The translations under genes were made by a program, and so were the position numbers. From positions 1-52,520 of the forward strand of contig JACOEJ010000011.1 in NCBI GenBank assembly GCA_024998645.1: DNA of 52,520 bases, given 5' to 3'. The notes under the pieces are model-generated. The model saw only the letters and a program-made list of their open reading frames with translations. It was not told the origin of the DNA and made no database searches. Below, piece after piece: positions 36,196 through 44,257 of the stretch. The first letter of the stretch is position 1; each line of letters starts with the position of its first letter. Source of the DNA: Nitrospira sp. (lineage in GTDB: Bacteria > Nitrospirota > Nitrospiria > Nitrospirales > Nitrospiraceae).

Positions 36196-36450
36196 ATGGG
36201 ATTTGAACCGAACTATATCGTGATCGACGGACAGACGTTCAGCAAGGTGAAACTGGCCTTAGACAACCACGTGTACAAGAACTGCCAGATCGACGATTGC
36301 GATCTGTACTACAGCGGCGGGCAGTACGAACTGCTCGATACCCACGTGACGAATTCCCGCCTGGTCCTCAATCATCCCGCCAAAGGCATCTACAACTCCC
36401 TGCAGATCTTCAAGATGAAATCACCGAGTTCCAAGGTCATCTTCGAGTAA
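36196..36450 (+). CDS. Small hypothetical protein, short beta-helix-like
   Basis: 84 residues from ATG 36196, which has GGAGGG at the right distance; GTG 36184 would remove that site. No named family. The spacing of residues in HVYKNCQIDDCDLYYSGG and LLDTHVTNSRLVLNHPAKG suggests rungs of a short parallel beta-helix, as in small proteins of proteobacteria with NC-x-f-x-xC-x-i/l-x-y-x-gg patterns. Two cysteines, no export signal. It stands alone between divergent hppA and the convergent nine-gene operon, with its own promoter. Confidence 0.72.
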   Translation: MGFEPNYIVIDGQTFSKVKLALDNHVYKNCQIDDCDLYYSGGQYELLDTHVTNSRLVLNHPAKGIYNSLQIFKMKSPSSKVIFE

Positions 36451-36457
36451 CATCCAT

Positions 36458-36547
36458 CGTATCTCGGCAAACGTCGTTCGGCTCTCGCGCTGTGCGGAGA
36501 CCGTTCGGCCTCCGCCACGAGATATGCTTCACGAGCGACGAGATACG
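36458..36547. repeat. Inverted-repeat element between convergent genes
   Basis: CGTATCTCG (36458-36466) and CGAGATACG (36539-36547) are perfect inverted ends of a 90-bp segment filling the gap between two convergent genes. Inside is a strong hairpin, CGGAG...CTCCG with CCG/CGG (36495-36514), and a partial extra copy of the end motif (ACGAGATA, about 36518-36525). It could end transcription from both sides. Confidence 0.6.
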
Positions 36548-36548
36548 G

Positions 36549-37799
36549 TTACTTATTGACGGGAATATTCTCAGTGCGTTTCACGATGTCGATCGCCTGG
36601 AAGACCGGATCCTGTGATCCCTTGGAGGCCTCGGCTTCGACACGCTGGAGGAACGGCGCAGGGCCGCTGATCGGCGCGTAATTCAGGGTCACGTCGACAT
36701 CGAATGTCTTCGTATCTTTCGGAGTGGGGAAGGTAAAGGTTTCGACCCGCATTTCGTCAGGCTTTAAAACCGTGTCTTCAAGCACTTTCACCGCCTCAAA
36801 ATCAAAGACGGTCTTCTGGCCTTTCGCATCGGCATAGGTCCGGCCATAGACCCGCTTATCGGCGAAGACTGTTTTCAAATTCTTTCCCTTGATGTCGAGA
36901 TCCAACACCACCGCCGCCCAGGCCGGATGGGTCGTCGGCAGGTTATGCGGCACGAGACTCTGCACTTTCACCGTGACAATCGTCTTGTCCCCGTCGATCT
37001 TGGTCTGGACATCCAGTTTGGCTGCTTCCTGCCGCAGCTTGCCGATGCGTCCGGGGAACGTATGGTTGGCGACCTTGCGCTTCTTCTCTCCATTGGCTGA
37101 CTCCCCGACCTGCTCGGGCATGTGGCAGCTCTGGCATTCTTTGCCGGACTTCACCGCCTGGCTCTGCTCGTAACTCCCGAGCAGATCATTGGCCTTACCA
37201 AGATTTACCGCCGAGGGTACGGACTGGTGGCAGTTCAGACAGAGATCGGACTTTTGAAACAGACCCAGTTCCATCGATTGATGCGCGAGATTCTGGACGA
37301 AGTCTTTGTAGGGACCATAGAGCGTTTTACTGCCCAGTTCGTACTTCGGTTCCGGCGGCTGCTTCGCCCGATCGACCTGCTTGATCAAATGGCATTGTGC
37401 GCAGGCGACACCATCCAGTGAGGGATCTCCCGCCTTGGCCTGATCCACAAAGAGCTGGGCCTGATCAGGAAATTCACGCACGTGGGGCGCGTGGCAGCGG
37501 AAACACATTGCTTTGTCTTTGCCTGCGGAGGAATTCAGATAGGCATCCAGCGAAGCACGGAAGGCCGGGGAATGGATCGACTTGGAGAGCGGGGAGGTTT
37601 CCCACTCTTCGAACACGCGCTCATGACAGCGCTTGCACTTGCTGGAGTTGGGGAAAGCCTTCTCGATCACCGCCTGAGACTTGGCGTCCTGGGCCGAGAG
37701 TTCACCATCAAGCAGGCCAAATAGCGAGAGCCCCAGAACCGCCGCCATCATTCCAAGAAGGACGCCGACCCGCTTTCTACCCGTCACGCTTTGCTCCAT
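36549..37799 (-). CDS. Pentahaem c-type cytochrome (operon gene 9)
   Basis: About 416 residues from ATG 37799 (TTG 37820 is in frame). A signal or anchor segment (about 10-35) precedes five CXXCH sites near residues 55, 99, 133, 187 and 222: CKRCH, CFRCH, CAQCH, CLNCH, CQSCH. A beta-rich C-terminal domain (from about 260) follows, with LVPHNLPTTHP where the 21605 protein has GHKIPTG. It is paralogous to the 37846 and 21605 proteins, and shares KTLYGP near residue 160 with 37846. Probably periplasmic electron transfer. It is the last gene of the nine-gene unit, 46 bp after the preceding cytochrome gene. Confidence 0.87.
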   Translation of the reverse strand: MEQSVTGRKRVGVLLGMMAAVLGLSLFGLLDGELSAQDAKSQAVIEKAFPNSSKCKRCHERVFEEWETSPLSKSIHSPAFRASLDAYLNSSAGKDKAMCFRCHAPHVREFPDQAQLFVDQAKAGDPSLDGVACAQCHLIKQVDRAKQPPEPKYELGSKTLYGPYKDFVQNLAHQSMELGLFQKSDLCLNCHQSVPSAVNLGKANDLLGSYEQSQAVKSGKECQSCHMPEQVGESANGEKKRKVANHTFPGRIGKLRQEAAKLDVQTKIDGDKTIVTVKVQSLVPHNLPTTHPAWAAVVLDLDIKGKNLKTVFADKRVYGRTYADAKGQKTVFDFEAVKVLEDTVLKPDEMRVETFTFPTPKDTKTFDVDVTLNYAPISGPAPFLQRVEAEASKGSQDPVFQAIDIVKRTENIPVNK

Positions 37800-37845
37800 T
37801 CCACATTCTTTCTGGTCCAACCTGTCACGCGTCCCTCGTCACTGG

Positions 37846-39141
37846 CTAGAGAGTCTTTACACGATAGGTCAGGAGCCGCGGCTGCTGATACTCATCGAGC
37901 ACATGCTTGGCCTCGTCCCGCTCCTTATCGTTCTTCAATGTCGCGAGATACTTCTCACGCAACGCCGGTTCCGGCGTCGGAATCAATGCGTAGCTCAACA
38001 CGGCCTCAACCGAGGCTGGCGTCGAACCCGCCGGCATCGAATAAGCAAACGGCACTTTTCTCGTATTGCCGCCCTTAATGAAGGGATCCGGAATCGGGCC
38101 GCGCAGGATCTTGTCGTAGGGCAAGCCGAACCGCTTCGTCTCTTCCGCTAAAACCTTGCCTGCCGCGTCTTTGACGGTGACGGTAAGGATCACCTGCTTG
38201 AGCACCGGATCCCCGTCGGGGAAGCTGTGGGGGAGGCTTCCCACCTTCACCAGAGTCGTTCCCTCCACTGTGCCGCTCGACTTCGCCACTTCGATATCGA
38301 CACGCGGCATCCATTCGGCCTGGAGATTCCGGTTCTTTAACAACGTGCCGGGGATGACGACGCCGCGAAACCAATGCCGGCCGATGGCCCGCGTCATCGA
38401 TCCGCGTTTGGACGTCGAACTACCGGTCGAGGGCTCCATATGGCAGTCCTGGCAGATGGTCCCCTGGAGAATTTCCCCCGGCAGCTCCCGCTTCGTCACA
38501 TCCTTCACTTTATCGAAATGGCAGGAGGTGCAGTAATTCGCCCCGCGGAACAGATCGGATTGCGCTCCGATGTGTACAAGGTTTTCTTCCGGATTCGCGA
38601 AGGGGCCATAGAGGGTTTTCCCCGGCGTCAGCTTGAAGGTCGGCGGAGGACCGGGCGTCGTGTCGACGGAACCGATCATATGGCAGGTGGCGCAGCCGAT
38701 CCCTTCGACCTGCGGCTTCCCGGCCAAGACCTGCGCGACAATCTTTTCTGCATGCTGGGGGAAGACTGTCGTGGACGGGACATGGCAGGACAGACAACGC
38801 TGCCGTTCATCGGGAGTCGGATTCGTCTGCATCCACACGCCCAGCACCGTCCGAAAGACCGGCGACTCCAGCGACGTCCCGTGCAACAGTGCGGCATCGA
38901 CGCGGCCGAAGGTTTTCAGGTCCGGCGTCTGCTCCCGCATGCCTTTCCACTCTTCATAGTGACGGTCATGGCATTGTTTGCAATCTTCGGAGCGGATAAA
39001 GACGTTCTCGATCTCGGCCACCCAGTCGGGCGTCGCCGCGCCATCCGATTTTTGCGCGATGGCCCGCTCATGCGAGAGCGCATTCAACCCGATGGCGAGC
39101 AGAAGAAAACATCCGATGGCCAGGCGTCGCGTCAATGACAT
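37846..39141 (-). CDS. Pentahaem c-type cytochrome (operon gene 8)
   Basis: 431 residues: signal peptide (residues 5-29, FLLLAIGLNALS, cut near AIAQ), five CXXCH sites near 54, 116, 150, 204 and 230 (CKQCH, CLSCH, CATCH, CTSCH, CQDCH), then a beta-rich domain (from about 280) with LPHSFPDGDPVL. The spacing follows the neighbouring cytochrome at 36549, and both carry KTLYGP between haems 3 and 4, so they arose by tandem duplication. Its start lies nine bases after the PDZ gene stop, with AAGGG before the ATG. It is predicted to carry electrons in the periplasm, probably with the NxrC-like protein two genes upstream. Confidence 0.88.
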   Translation of the reverse strand: MSLTRRLAIGCFLLLAIGLNALSHERAIAQKSDGAATPDWVAEIENVFIRSEDCKQCHDRHYEEWKGMREQTPDLKTFGRVDAALLHGTSLESPVFRTVLGVWMQTNPTPDERQRCLSCHVPSTTVFPQHAEKIVAQVLAGKPQVEGIGCATCHMIGSVDTTPGPPPTFKLTPGKTLYGPFANPEENLVHIGAQSDLFRGANYCTSCHFDKVKDVTKRELPGEILQGTICQDCHMEPSTGSSTSKRGSMTRAIGRHWFRGVVIPGTLLKNRNLQAEWMPRVDIEVAKSSGTVEGTTLVKVGSLPHSFPDGDPVLKQVILTVTVKDAAGKVLAEETKRFGLPYDKILRGPIPDPFIKGGNTRKVPFAYSMPAGSTPASVEAVLSYALIPTPEPALREKYLATLKNDKERDEAKHVLDEYQQPRLLTYRVKTL

Positions 39142-39150
39142 CTGTTGCCC

Positions 39151-39666
39151 TTAATCCCGCTTGCAGCCGACAAAATGAAAATTCACACCCCATCCGACCG
39201 GATCGCCGGGATCGGCTGGCTCATAGGTCCCGAGAGTAAAGTTGCATTCCTTCATCGCTTTTTTGATCGCAATCCCGAAATCCGTCATGTTCCGAATTTC
39301 CGTCTTATCGATTTCTTTAATAACGGATCGCACTTTGATGCCGGCATAGTCGGCGCGGGAGTTCCCGATCACCTCGAATACGGCGACGCCCTTGGCCTCC
39401 TGCAGCTTCAGCTCTTTCCGAATATCCTCATCCACCGATCCGACCATCACACCGAATTCTTCGCCCAACCTGACCGCCTCGTCCTCGGTCATGGCCACGG
39501 CGTCAGCCGCTGCCGCTATCGGAAGGGAGACACCGGCTCCCGTGAATCCGACGAGACTGATGGCCAGAGTGCAACTCCGACCGTACCGGAGGGCGATGTT
39601 CACGAATCGATGGCTTCGAATAGCGATCCTTTCACGGGTCATCGGCACAGGCGATCGACGATTCAT
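39151..39666 (-). CDS. Exported PDZ-domain protein (operon gene 7)
   Basis: About 171 residues from ATG 39666; ATG 39642 is an alternative. A longer frame would overlap the upstream NxrC-like gene and lacks export features. A hydrophobic signal (LAISLVGFTGAGVSLP, about 35-50) ends at AAAADAVA. The mature part is a PDZ domain: GVAVFEVIGNSRADYAGIKV, IKEIDKTEIRNMTDF. The C-terminus (CNFTLGTYEPADPGDPVGW) is unlike proteases, and no catalytic domain is present, so it may be a binding or scaffold subunit. It lies 13 bases after the NxrC-like gene and nine before the cytochrome gene. Confidence 0.8.
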   Translation of the reverse strand: MNRRSPVPMTRERIAIRSHRFVNIALRYGRSCTLAISLVGFTGAGVSLPIAAAADAVAMTEDEAVRLGEEFGVMVGSVDEDIRKELKLQEAKGVAVFEVIGNSRADYAGIKVRSVIKEIDKTEIRNMTDFGIAIKKAMKECNFTLGTYEPADPGDPVGWGVNFHFVGCKRD

Positions 39667-39679
39667 TACACCAGGGAAT

Positions 39680-40513
39680 TTAGAGCTTGGCAATCGGATC
39701 GATGGCCAGCTGGAACCAGGGGGCCACGGATTTCTGTCCGTTGCGCTCTTTGTTCTCGCCGTTCCACACTGCGAATGAGACGGTTTGCACACGGCCTGGA
39801 ATGAGCTTCGCCTCATTCTCCGGCTCTTCGCTCACCAGCGGTCGACGCATCACGACACGCCACACGCCGTCTTTCCATTGCGCCTTCCCTTGAATTCGTC
39901 CCTGCTTTTCCTTCGTGGTCAACGTGCTGAATCCTCCGCCGATCAAGTCTTCCACGGAGGAAACGCGCCGGGGAATGACCTCGAACGTGCGCACGCCGCC
40001 TTCCTTCTTTTCCGTTTGGCGCGAGGCGCGGCGGTCGATATCACTCTGCCAATCAGCTTTCCAATGCCAGATGTTGATGTAGTGATCGAGCTGGCCCATG
40101 CAGAAAAAAGCCGGTGCGTCGCCGAGCGGCAACCCGATGGCGACGCCGTCTCGAAAGGTGCCGGGAGTCAGGCGATCATTCTTGGTGTTGTCCTGCCATT
40201 CCAGCAGGAAGGCGATCTCGGTGCCGTTATGGAGAGAGCGTACGACGAGTGCCCGCGCAGTCGGCTCAGGCCAGACAGGGCGCGTAATGACCTGTCCGCT
40301 GAGTGGCACCGTTAAGGAAGAGACTTTGGCCCAGGCCGCATCGTCCGGAGCCGATGGCAGCTCACCCTCGGCAAAATGGGACCGGATAGTCATGCCCGCT
40401 GAGCTGACCAGCGGAATCCCCAATCCACCCAGGACACTTCCGATAGCGAACAGGCCGGCAAAAAACACCAGCAGAAGAGGACGGGACTGGCTGAGATTCG
40501 TCATTCGCACCAT
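39680..40513 (-). CDS. NxrC-like haem b-binding protein (ethylbenzene dehydrogenase gamma type), operon gene 6
   Basis: About 277 residues with a signal peptide (LLLVFFAGLFAIGSVLGG). It belongs with the haem-binding gamma subunits of type II DMSO-reductase-family enzymes (EbdC, DdhC, candidate NxrC). Strong similarity to the 47264 protein: VPLSGQVITRP, LEWQDNTKND, FFCMGQ, NIWHWKADWQ, RVSSVEDL, GFSTLTT, ERNGQKSVAPWF. Expected axial haem ligands, by comparison with EbdC, are the Met in CMGQ (about 139) and the Lys in NGQK (about 261). The start is uncertain (ATG 40513 or 40504). It would pass electrons from a molybdenum enzyme to cytochromes; two pentahaem genes follow. Confidence 0.82.
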   Translation of the reverse strand: MVRMTNLSQSRPLLLVFFAGLFAIGSVLGGLGIPLVSSAGMTIRSHFAEGELPSAPDDAAWAKVSSLTVPLSGQVITRPVWPEPTARALVVRSLHNGTEIAFLLEWQDNTKNDRLTPGTFRDGVAIGLPLGDAPAFFCMGQLDHYINIWHWKADWQSDIDRRASRQTEKKEGGVRTFEVIPRRVSSVEDLIGGGFSTLTTKEKQGRIQGKAQWKDGVWRVVMRRPLVSEEPENEAKLIPGRVQTVSFAVWNGENKERNGQKSVAPWFQLAIDPIAKL

Positions 40514-40607
40514 GCAGATGATTCGAAGTTCGACGGTCGCCGTCTGGACCACTGCAGATTACCATAACGCCAGCCGAGCGACATGGCTCACGCTCAGAAA
40601 CCGGACC

Positions 40608-41861
40608 CTAGGACAGTTTCACTCGGCGAATTTTGTTCTCGCCGCGCTCGCAAATATAGAGATGGCCCTGCGAGTCGAGCGTCAACCCGACCGGCGAGTT
40701 CACCACGGCTTCGATGCCCAACAAGCCATCGCCGTGCTTGACCGTGCCGGCAGATTCTTTCGCAACAAACCGAGCGGCGCCGCATCCGCCCATGTTCTTG
40801 TCTTCATACCCGCTGTCGCCGTTGCCCGCCACGGTGGTGATCGTGCCGGTAACCGCATCGATCCTCCGCACGCGGTGGTTCATGGTATCGGCCACGTAGA
40901 GATTGTCTTCGGCATCGAACACGACGCCCTCGGGTGCATGCAGCATCGACTTCACAGCCGGCTTGTCGTCGCCATCGTAGCCGTACCGACAGATCCCCGC
41001 CACCGTGGAAATGATCCCGGTCTGCATGTCGATCTTTCTCACACGATTGCTGCCCTTATCCACGACGACGATGTTGCCCTTGCTATCGATGGCCATTCCC
41101 ACGAGATCATAGAGGCGGGCTTCCGTTGCAGGCTTCCCGTCATCCAGATACATCGAGAGATCCAACCCGTCCGAACAGACCGGCATCAGCCAACCCTGAT
41201 CGTCGCTGAAATCGATGCCGATCGCATCGCCGGAGAGCACGACGAGACTGCGCGCCACCAACGGCTGCTCCCGCAATTCATCTTCTGCGGTCCAGGCACC
41301 GGCCACGGTGGTGACCATCCCGGTCCGCGCATCGAACCGGCGCACCTTATGCGCCTGCGTATCGGCGATGTACATGACATCGTCTCGATCGAATGCAATC
41401 GCGGCAGGCCAGGTCAGATTCACTTCAAGCGCCGGACCATCGCCATTGAACCCGTGCTGGCCGGTCCCGACGACGGTCGTAATGACACCGGTCTCCCGAT
41501 CGACCCGGCGAATGCGGTTGCTGCCGGAATCGCAAATGAAGAGGTTGTTCTGAGAGTCAAACGCGACATCCAGCGGCAGATACAGACCGGCTTCTCCGCA
41601 AGGCCCCTCATCGCCGCTGTAGCAGGTTTCCCCGATCCCGGCGAAGTTGTGGAGCGTGCCCTCGAGTATGTTGACCCGCCGAATACGGTCCGACCCGGAC
41701 TCGGCAAAATAGAGCCACTTTTCTTCCTTGTCGAGCGCGACATGGTGAGGGAGCGGAATCCCCGCCTTCACCGCCCGCTTCCCGTCACCGGTACTCCTGG
41801 CTTTCCCGTTTCCCGCAAAGGTCTCGATGTAGCCGCCGGCTAACTGCAGTTCTGTATCCAT
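40608..41861 (-). CDS. NHL-repeat beta-propeller protein (operon gene 5)
   Basis: 417 residues made of about six NHL blades. Each has a TFAGNG/TVAGxG strand (YIETFAGNG, LHNFAGIGE, ITTVVGTGQ, VTTVAGAWT, ISTVAGICR, ITTVAGNGD) followed by L/V-x-VAFDSQNNLFICD and N-x-IRR(V/I)D. It closes as a six-bladed propeller, a platform for protein or ligand binding. There is no evident signal peptide (MDTELQLAGGYIETFAG), so it may be cytoplasmic although neighbours are exported. It starts 39 bp after tatA. An NHL protein next to TPR and redox genes could be an assembly scaffold, but this is inference. Confidence 0.85.
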   Translation of the reverse strand: MDTELQLAGGYIETFAGNGKARSTGDGKRAVKAGIPLPHHVALDKEEKWLYFAESGSDRIRRVNILEGTLHNFAGIGETCYSGDEGPCGEAGLYLPLDVAFDSQNNLFICDSGSNRIRRVDRETGVITTVVGTGQHGFNGDGPALEVNLTWPAAIAFDRDDVMYIADTQAHKVRRFDARTGMVTTVAGAWTAEDELREQPLVARSLVVLSGDAIGIDFSDDQGWLMPVCSDGLDLSMYLDDGKPATEARLYDLVGMAIDSKGNIVVVDKGSNRVRKIDMQTGIISTVAGICRYGYDGDDKPAVKSMLHAPEGVVFDAEDNLYVADTMNHRVRRIDAVTGTITTVAGNGDSGYEDKNMGGCGAARFVAKESAGTVKHGDGLLGIEAVVNSPVGLTLDSQGHLYICERGENKIRRVKLS

Positions 41862-41900
41862 AGACGTCTGTGCGTCTCCACTTCACATCGGAAAGAAAAC

Positions 41901-42182
41901 TTATGCGCGCGAGGCCGGTTGCGCGACGGCCGCCGGCTGATCGACGGTCATCGATTGAACCGGAGCCGCGGTAATGGCCTGCGCCGGAGCCGCCGCTTGT
42001 TGCTGCGCGGCGAGCGCCTGGGCCTCGGCCTCGATGGCGTCCGCTTCGTGCACGGACTTCTTGAAGCCCTTGATGGCTTTGCCCAATCCCTCACCCAGCT
42101 GCGGCAACTTGCCGGCGCCGAAAATGATCAACACGATCACGAGAATGAGGATCAGCTCTGTGAATCCAAGACTCCCAAACAT
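41901..42182 (-). CDS. tatA: Twin-arginine translocase component TatA (operon gene 4)
   Basis: 93 residues from ATG 42182, preceded by AAGGAGTCCATC. The TatA pattern is clear: short periplasmic start MFGSLGFTE, one membrane helix [18 protein letters not shown] with the FGxxKLP hinge, an amphipathic helix [19 protein letters not shown], then a disordered Ala/Gln/Pro-rich tail (about 50-93). TatA oligomers form the pore that exports folded cofactor-loaded proteins such as molybdoenzymes and Fe-S proteins. tatB and tatC are not in the window. Its presence among redox genes suggests dedicated export capacity. Confidence 0.92.
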   Translation of the reverse strand: MFGSLGFTELILILVIVLIIFGAGKLPQLGEGLGKAIKGFKKSVHEADAIEAEAQALAAQQQAAAPAQAITAAPVQSMTVDQPAAVAQPASRA

Positions 42183-42207
42183 GATGGACTCCTTCGTAAG
42201 GGGTAAA

Positions 42208-43020
42208 TCAGGATGCGGAACTCTCTTTGGCTTTCTTGGCAAACCGCTCTTTTAACCGCTTCCGTGCTTCTTCAGCCTGCTCGAACATTTTGCACTTGTC
42301 GTACACACTGATGAGATTGTAGTACGCCAGGGGCTCGTCGGGATTGTTCTCGACGGCGCTCTCCATCACCTTGATCGCCAGGTCAGACTTCTTGTGATTC
42401 AGCGCGATCTCCATCAATTTGAAGCTGGCTTCCAGATGCGTGGGCTCGAGTTCAAGTGTGCGCATGTAACACTGGATGCCCATATCTATCGTGTTGTAGT
42501 CGGACACCAGGGGATTATCCAGCTCCACATACACGCTGGCGAGATTGTACCAGGCGATCGGATCTTCCGGCGTCATCTCGACGAGGCGCTCGTAGTAATC
42601 CTTGGCTTCCATGAACTTCTTCTTGTCCGCATAGACACGACCAAGATTGAACAGCGCCAGGATGTCATGCGGAAACACATCGAGCGCATGCTTGAATTCA
42701 GCCTCGGCTTCGTCGGCCATGTTCTTTGTTGCGTAGATGGTCCCGAGGTTCGAATAATACATGGCGAGCGAGCGATTCATCTCGGCGCGCAATCCCTCGG
42801 CCATTTCAATCGACTTCTTGACCTCGATCAAGGCATCGTCCATTCGCCCTTTGCTGAAATACAATTCGCCCAACCGGCAGCGGGCCTGAAAATCGTCAGG
42901 CTCCTCCGCCAGCAATTTCTCGATCGCAAGGATTTCCTCGTCTGGCGAGAGCGGCTGATCTCCGGGATCCAGCGCGGTAGCCGTCTGCGTGGGTTCATTG
43001 CTTGGGTTCGTTGTGTCCAT
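42208..43020 (-). CDS. TPR-repeat protein (operon gene 3)
   Basis: 270 residues with about five tetratricopeptide hairpins from residue 40 to the end: [77 protein letters not shown] and [21 protein letters not shown]. The N-terminus is acidic and disordered. No signal peptide, so it is predicted cytoplasmic. AGGGG precedes the ATG. It starts 27 bp after the membrane-protein gene and ends 25 bp before tatA. As a scaffold it may guide the partner proteins encoded beside it; the partner is unknown. Confidence 0.87.
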   Translation of the reverse strand: MDTTNPSNEPTQTATALDPGDQPLSPDEEILAIEKLLAEEPDDFQARCRLGELYFSKGRMDDALIEVKKSIEMAEGLRAEMNRSLAMYYSNLGTIYATKNMADEAEAEFKHALDVFPHDILALFNLGRVYADKKKFMEAKDYYERLVEMTPEDPIAWYNLASVYVELDNPLVSDYNTIDMGIQCYMRTLELEPTHLEASFKLMEIALNHKKSDLAIKVMESAVENNPDEPLAYYNLISVYDKCKMFEQAEEARKRLKERFAKKAKESSAS

Positions 43021-43047
43021 ACATGCCCCTGTGTTCAGTTGCGGTGA

Positions 43048-44166
43048 TTATACCTGTTCGGTTGCCAGGGCATCCGAAGAGCCCATGAGCGTATTCGTGG
43101 CCGTCGACGGAGACTCCGAGACCGCCTGTCTGACCCGATCCATCGTGAGCAGCATCACTCCCAGAATCACCATCAACGTGAGATTGGAAAAGAGCAACGC
43201 ATACCCTGCGATAAACATCAGTCCAATCCCATACCCCGCCAGCCGCCCCATATTGAGCAGCTTGATGACGGTATAGGACCAGCACAGCAGGCCCCCCATA
43301 TAAATAGCAAAGGGCAGATAGAAGGTATAGCCCATGCCGAACTGGAAAATCCACCCGATCCCCTGGGACGCCTGCCGGACCGCGGAAGCCAAGGCTGGAT
43401 CATACAAGCCGAGCAGATAGTCGGTAAAGATGAGCGTCGTAAAGATCGTCCCCGTCGTCGCCCAGAACCAGATCGCCCGATTGCGCTGAACGCGATTTTT
43501 GGTCTTGAGTGACAGACCCTGGCCGTAGGCCACAAATGTCAGAAAGCTCGCCAAGACCATCAACGCTTCGCCGATTCGATGGGCCTCATACACGAACGGC
43601 GGCGCAGCAACGGTGTTGGCCACGCTATAGGCGGTGGAAAGAATCTGGTAATAGAGCCATCCCGAAATACCGAAAAAGAACGTAACTCCCAGCACCTGGT
43701 GCGACCGCTGCTGTTGCGTGGAGACATACTCGAACATGAATAACGCCAAAGCCAGAAAGGCGATGACGTTATAGATCAATGACCCGACCATCCCGGAAGG
43801 TACCACCAAAAAGGCCGCAGTTAAGAGCAGCAGCAACACAACGAAGCTCATCGCCACTTTGGTCATCCGGCTCACCTCCTGGCCGGCGCTTCGATTGACC
43901 ATCGTCACACCCAGCGCGAGGAACAAGAGAATAGCCACGATGTTGAGGAGCCAGGTCCCAATCTCCGTGAGCGTACTGAAGGTCGGGGTGATCCACGGAT
44001 GTGCCACAGCCATCTTGCTCAGATGCATCCCCAGTCTCGAGACCAGGCGATAGAGCACCAGCTCAAAAAATGAGGTCAGCAGTACGAGCTTGATCGTATA
44101 TTCGAACATCGGGCCGTAATCGCTGATCCGGCCTGAAATCCGATCACTCATCGTTACGCTCTTCAT
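43048..44166 (-). CDS. Polytopic membrane protein of unknown function (operon gene 2)
   Basis: About 372 residues with nine or ten hydrophobic segments, for example LVLLTSFFELVLYRLV, WLLNIVAILLFLALGVTM, FVVLLLLLTAAFLVV, YNVIAFLALALFMFEYV, FFFGISGWLYYQIL, LMVLASFLTFVAYG, IFTTLIFTDYLLG and YLPFAIYMGGLLCWSY. No family recognised. Several His lie at segment borders (SRLGMHLSK, VAHPW, QQRSHQVLG, YEAHRIGEA), so haem or quinone binding is conceivable but unproven. The start is ambiguous among TTG 44184, ATG 44166 and ATG 44151. Its position makes it a candidate membrane anchor or quinone-linked partner for the module. Confidence 0.8.
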   Translation of the reverse strand: MKSVTMSDRISGRISDYGPMFEYTIKLVLLTSFFELVLYRLVSRLGMHLSKMAVAHPWITPTFSTLTEIGTWLLNIVAILLFLALGVTMVNRSAGQEVSRMTKVAMSFVVLLLLLTAAFLVVPSGMVGSLIYNVIAFLALALFMFEYVSTQQQRSHQVLGVTFFFGISGWLYYQILSTAYSVANTVAAPPFVYEAHRIGEALMVLASFLTFVAYGQGLSLKTKNRVQRNRAIWFWATTGTIFTTLIFTDYLLGLYDPALASAVRQASQGIGWIFQFGMGYTFYLPFAIYMGGLLCWSYTVIKLLNMGRLAGYGIGLMFIAGYALLFSNLTLMVILGVMLLTMDRVRQAVSESPSTATNTLMGSSDALATEQV

Positions 44167-44257
44167 GCCCCTCGTACACTCCAACCAGCAAGGGTTTGAT
44201 TATAGCTGTCACAAAAAAACAGGGTCAATGCCGGGGCGCGGCCGCCGTCCGAGGAAA

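Noticed and set aside
36549-39141. NrfA or hydroxylamine oxidoreductase for the pentahaem cytochromes
   Set aside because: There is no CXXCK haem site as in NrfA, only five rather than eight haems, and no HAO-type features. The c554-like layout with a beta-rich tail fits better.
40098-41843. Open frame of 581 codons on the plus strand
   Set aside because: It is antisense to the NHL and NxrC-like genes and spans the gap between them. The NHL repeats give a periodic antisense reading frame, the protein shows no recognisable domain, and there is no ribosome-binding site.
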